Shown: piece by piece, positions 33,490 to 35,187 of the stretch | Numbering within the stretch: position 1 is the stretch's first letter | Layout: each line of letters begins with the position of its first letter | Assembly: GCA_945869265.1 (NCBI GenBank) | Contig: CAMBOI010000032.1 | Location: 1 to 35,187, forward strand | Direction of reading: 5' to 3' | Source: an uncultured Prevotella sp. | GTDB lineage: Bacteria > Bacteroidota > Bacteroidia > Bacteroidales > Bacteroidaceae | Length of the DNA: 35,187 nt | Notes under the pieces: model-generated | The model's input: the letters and a program-made list of their open reading frames with translations, nothing else | The model's database searches: none | Told to the model about the DNA's origin: nothing | Made by a program: the position numbers and the translations under genes

Positions 33490-33548
33490 GGGCAAAAGCA
33501 AAATGGGCAAATTCATTTATTCAATTTGCTTTTGCCCAATTTGCCCAT
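33490..33548. repeat. GGGCAAA inverted repeats
   Basis: GGGCAAAAGCAAA (33490-33502) pairs with 33525-33537, and ATGGGCAAATT (33503-33513) with 33538-33548. The order A-B-A'-B' means the two stems are interlocked. Confidence 0.8.
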
Positions 33549-33693
33549 CGACTTCATACTAGTTGATAATATCGGTCAAAGGATACCACCCGTAGCGCCT
33601 GAAAGAACTCAAGGGCGAGTCAATGAGAGGCAGACGCAAGAAGCATGCTATATCATCCGACCTATGATTACCAACACTCGCGGTGTCGCTCTT

Positions 33694-33898
33694 TGGAGGC
33701 TTTGCGCCTCCAGCAGCTAGGCAAACCGCCGCAGTGTTTTTCAGGCTCTTGGCTGTCGCACCAATGAATGAACATCACGTCACCGCAGCGTGATGTGGAA
33801 GTGTCAGTGTCGAACGAAACGCACTTCTCATCGCAGCGTGACAAGGCTCTGAAATGTGAGTGCCATCTGCAATCGAAAGGTGGCACTCGCAACAGAGC
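33694..33898. repeat. Array of hairpins in gene-free DNA
   Basis: TGGAGGC/GCCTCCA (33694-33700, 33706-33712), ACATCACG/CGTGATGT (33772-33779, 33789-33796) and nested GCTCTG/CAGAGC with GAGTGCCA/TGGCACTC (33846-33898). A minus-strand frame here reads Cys/His-rich and ends abruptly; I think it is not a gene. The element looks like a Prevotella intergenic repeat or a structured RNA. Confidence 0.6.
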
Positions 33899-33954
33899 GA
33901 TTTGCCGGTACTCATTCATGCGCTACGAGCGGTACTCTTTGACCGCTACCATCA

Positions 33955-33986
33955 AATAATCAATCCGAACCTTTGGCTCTTAATCT
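33955..33986 (+). repeat. Short direct repeat on the left of the DUF4160-DUF2442 module
   Basis: CAATCCGAACCTTTGGCTCT at 33961-33980, then TAATCT, recurs (A to G once) at 34681-34706. Both copies are preceded by AATAAT. Confidence 0.85.
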
Positions 33987-34101
33987 GTCCCCCTATCCTT
34001 GTTGCGGGATTGTTTTGTCTTCCAAATTTATTCAACATACATCAAAAACATCACCTTTTCACCAAAACGAAACAAATATTTTGCATTTTCCCGCCGTTTT
34101 A

Positions 34102-34133
34102 CTTGCATATATGAAAAATAAGTCGTATTTTTG
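34102..34133 (+). promoter_or_regulatory. DUF4160 gene promoter
   Basis: CTTG (34102-34105) and TATTTTTG (34126-34133), 20 nt apart, 25 nt before the ATG. The -33 site is one base off consensus. Confidence 0.55.
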
Positions 34134-34158
34134 CCGAAAAAAATAATAATATGACGGT

Positions 34159-34416
34159 ATGCCAGAAATTAGTAGATTTTACGGAATAATAATATACATG
34201 TATATGAGCGAACATAATCCGCCTCATTTTCATGTGTGGTATGAGAACTATAAGGCAATTATCACCATTAAGGATGGAATAATAACCGGGAGTCTTCCCA
34301 GGCGTGCTTTGAACCTTGTGTATGAGTGGCTTGACATTCATAAGGATGAGCTTCTCGAAAATTGGAACAGGTTGGCTAATTTTGAAACTCCACAGAAGAT
34401 TGAACCATTAAAATAA
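34159..34416 (+). CDS. DUF4160 family protein
   Basis: An 85-aa protein with the family motif MPEISRFYGIIIYMY followed by HNPPHFHVWYENYKAII (residues 19-35), rich in His, and the GSLPRRALNLVYEWLDIH helix. DUF4160 genes are usually followed by DUF2442, as here 6 bp away. The pair is thought by some to behave like a toxin-antitoxin or regulatory module, but I know of no established biochemical role. The His/Tyr cluster suggests metal or nucleic acid contact; this is inference. Confidence 0.85.
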   Translation: MPEISRFYGIIIYMYMSEHNPPHFHVWYENYKAIITIKDGIITGSLPRRALNLVYEWLDIHKDELLENWNRLANFETPQKIEPLK

Positions 34417-34422
34417 TGAATC

Positions 34423-34674
34423 ATGAACGAGGTATTGACTATTGAACAAGCTGAATATTCTGGAGGCTATACACTGGTGCTTCTATTCAGCAATGGGGAA
34501 AAGCGGGAATTCGACTTCGCGTCTCTCCTCGATAAGGGTGTGTGTCGGAAATTGAGGGACATGGATTATTTTAAGAACTTCAAGATTGATGGCTTTTCGG
34601 TGGATTGGAACAACGAAATCGGCTTCGCGCCCGAGTTCTTGTATGAAAACAGTGCGGCATTAGGGAATCAATAA
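34423..34674 (+). CDS. DUF2442 family protein
   Basis: An 83-aa protein with the family pattern: ...YTLVLLFSNGEKREFDFASLLDKGV (residues 15-39), YFKNFKIDGFSVDWNNEIGFAPEFLYE near the C-terminus. It has no signal peptide. It immediately follows the DUF4160 gene (6-bp gap) and ends in the TAA that lies at the edge of the right-hand copy of the short repeat. The function is unknown; the fold is expected to be small and beta-rich. Confidence 0.85.
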   Translation: MNEVLTIEQAEYSGGYTLVLLFSNGEKREFDFASLLDKGVCRKLRDMDYFKNFKIDGFSVDWNNEIGFAPEFLYENSAALGNQ

Positions 34675-34680
34675 TCAATC

Positions 34681-34706
34681 CAATCCGAGCCTTTGGCTCT
34701 TAATCT
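34681..34706 (+). repeat. Short direct repeat on the right of the DUF4160-DUF2442 module
   Basis: Second copy of the repeat at 33961-33986, starting 6 bp after the DUF2442 stop. Next to it ATCTGTGGTCT occurs twice (near 34713 and 34732). Confidence 0.85.
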
Positions 34707-34911
34707 TTGCAAATCTGTGGTCTATAAAAACCATCTGTGGTCTGAAAAAACTGCGCTAACGAGCCGTGTTTTTAAAGCCGTGTCCATCCGTGCCTAAAGA
34801 TTAATCCCTATATTATTTTTCTGCAAAGGAACAAACTATTTTCCATTCCTCCAAACATTTCTCGGATTATTTGCAATTATTTGGATACTCTCAACACCTT
34901 CCTATCACCCC
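34707..34911. other. Gene-free DNA with a degenerate promoter repeat
   Basis: No gene on either strand. It contains the ATCTGTGGTCT doublet, an AAGCCGTGTCCATCCGTGCC stretch and the promoter-like block at 34824-34855. Confidence 0.6.
34824..34855 (-). promoter_or_regulatory. Degenerate extended-repeat promoter, no gene
   Basis: TTTG (34852-34855) and TTCCTTTG (34824-34831) 20 nt apart on the minus strand, with the same GCAAATAATNNG and GTTTGGAGGAAT blocks as the copies upstream of yaaA, the phosphatase and MNT. The -7 has lost its TA and no minus-strand gene follows. Confidence 0.6.
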
Positions 34912-35051
34912 AAGCGTCACATGTCACATGGATTTATGGAAGATTTTCCCTAAATATCAAGCAAAACCATTAAGTTTGCTCCTCCTATGTGAGTCCGCTA
35001 TGACTCCGCTGTGACTCCGCTTTTTTGCAGGCAGAGATTATACATACAACA
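34912..35051 (+). repeat. 140-bp direct repeat, copy 2
   Basis: Second copy of 33316-33455, about 6 differences and no gap, same orientation, 1,596 bp downstream. It brackets the DUF4160-DUF2442 region with copy 1. Confidence 0.9.
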
Positions 35052-35187
35052 AGGTTCAAAGGGACACAGGTTCAAAGCGACAGGTACATTGGTTCACTCT
35101 TTCGGGTCGATGTACCTGTCCCTGAGATTCACCATAATTTTACAAATGTTTTTTTATTTCCTTGAAAACCTTAACAGTTTCATCAGA
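35052..35187. other. Gene-free end of window with one inverted repeat
   Basis: GACAGGTACAT (35079-35089) and ATGTACCTGTC (35110-35120) form a perfect 11-bp stem with a 20-nt loop. AGGTTCAAAG-type repeats occur at 35052-35077. No gene is visible. Confidence 0.6.

Noticed and set aside
33415..33720. 101-codon plus-strand frame
   Set aside because: Begins inside the 140-bp repeat and runs through the inverted GGGCAAA repeat; no sign of a real protein.
33668..33919. 83-codon minus-strand frame, Cys/His-rich
   Set aside because: It follows the hairpin-rich repeat and resembles a translation of a repeat rather than a gene; no start signal or domain.
33316..35051. CRISPR array
   Set aside because: The repeats are two-copy, of 140 and 26 bp, with no regular spacers or cas genes.

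Overview
The window looks like chromosome from a member of the Bacteroidales, most likely Prevotellaceae (Prevotella/Segatella type). Evidence: repeated promoters of the Bacteroidota form (TTTG at -33, 19-20 nt, TAnnTTTG at -7), a long NusB (316 aa), an L9 with an Ala/Glu-rich tail, a DUF5606 protein, an RprX/RprY two-component pair, an EF-G2-type elongation factor, and lipoproteins/periplasmic TPR proteins with weak Shine-Dalgarno sites. I see no rRNA, tRNA, CRISPR array or intact insertion sequence.

Layout. 1-4.75 kb (minus): rplY-pth-hslR overlap by TAATG junctions, followed by a lipoprotein, purN, a queuosine-precursor transporter and queF. 4.8-8.2 kb (plus): nusB-yajC-ybbR-coaE-DUF5606, ended by a hairpin shared with the convergent pgm. 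8.3-15.1 kb (minus): gyrA, two tandem paralogous TPR proteins and a phosphohexomutase (pgm). 15.1-16.5 kb (minus): rpsF-rpsR-rplI with its own promoter and a strong terminator; a divergent promoter drives a 57-aa membrane protein whose end overlaps rprY. 16.6-18.9 kb (minus): rprX-rprY. 19-22.4 kb (minus): an EF-G2 lacking the catalytic His, followed by a short ComEC. 22.5-25.0 kb: hemW convergent with a low-molecular-weight tyrosine phosphatase, then yaaA. 25.3-27.1 kb (plus): xpt and a purine permease. 27.2-29.1 kb (plus): a stand-alone ftsZ coupled by an 8-bp overlap to an unknown 195-aa protein.

From 29.1 kb to the end the window becomes accessory in character: AT-rich palindromes, an MNT nucleotidyltransferase antitoxin whose HEPN partner is truncated, gene remnants, an SDR oxidoreductase, a TlpA-like thioredoxin with a 349-aa unknown protein, a DUF4160-DUF2442 pair, and many intergenic repeats. 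A 140-bp direct repeat brackets the DUF4160-DUF2442 module, and a shorter repeat lies just outside it on both sides.

Most of the window is housekeeping: translation, envelope, replication, purine and queuosine metabolism. The most interesting points are the ftsZ-unknown pair and the 41-bp repeat shared between the xpt and ftsZ upstream regions, the EF-G2 active-site change, the extended promoter repeat found five times, the broken HEPN/MNT pair and the repeat-bracketed DUF4160-DUF2442 module. All functional calls come from reading the sequence; no searches were run.
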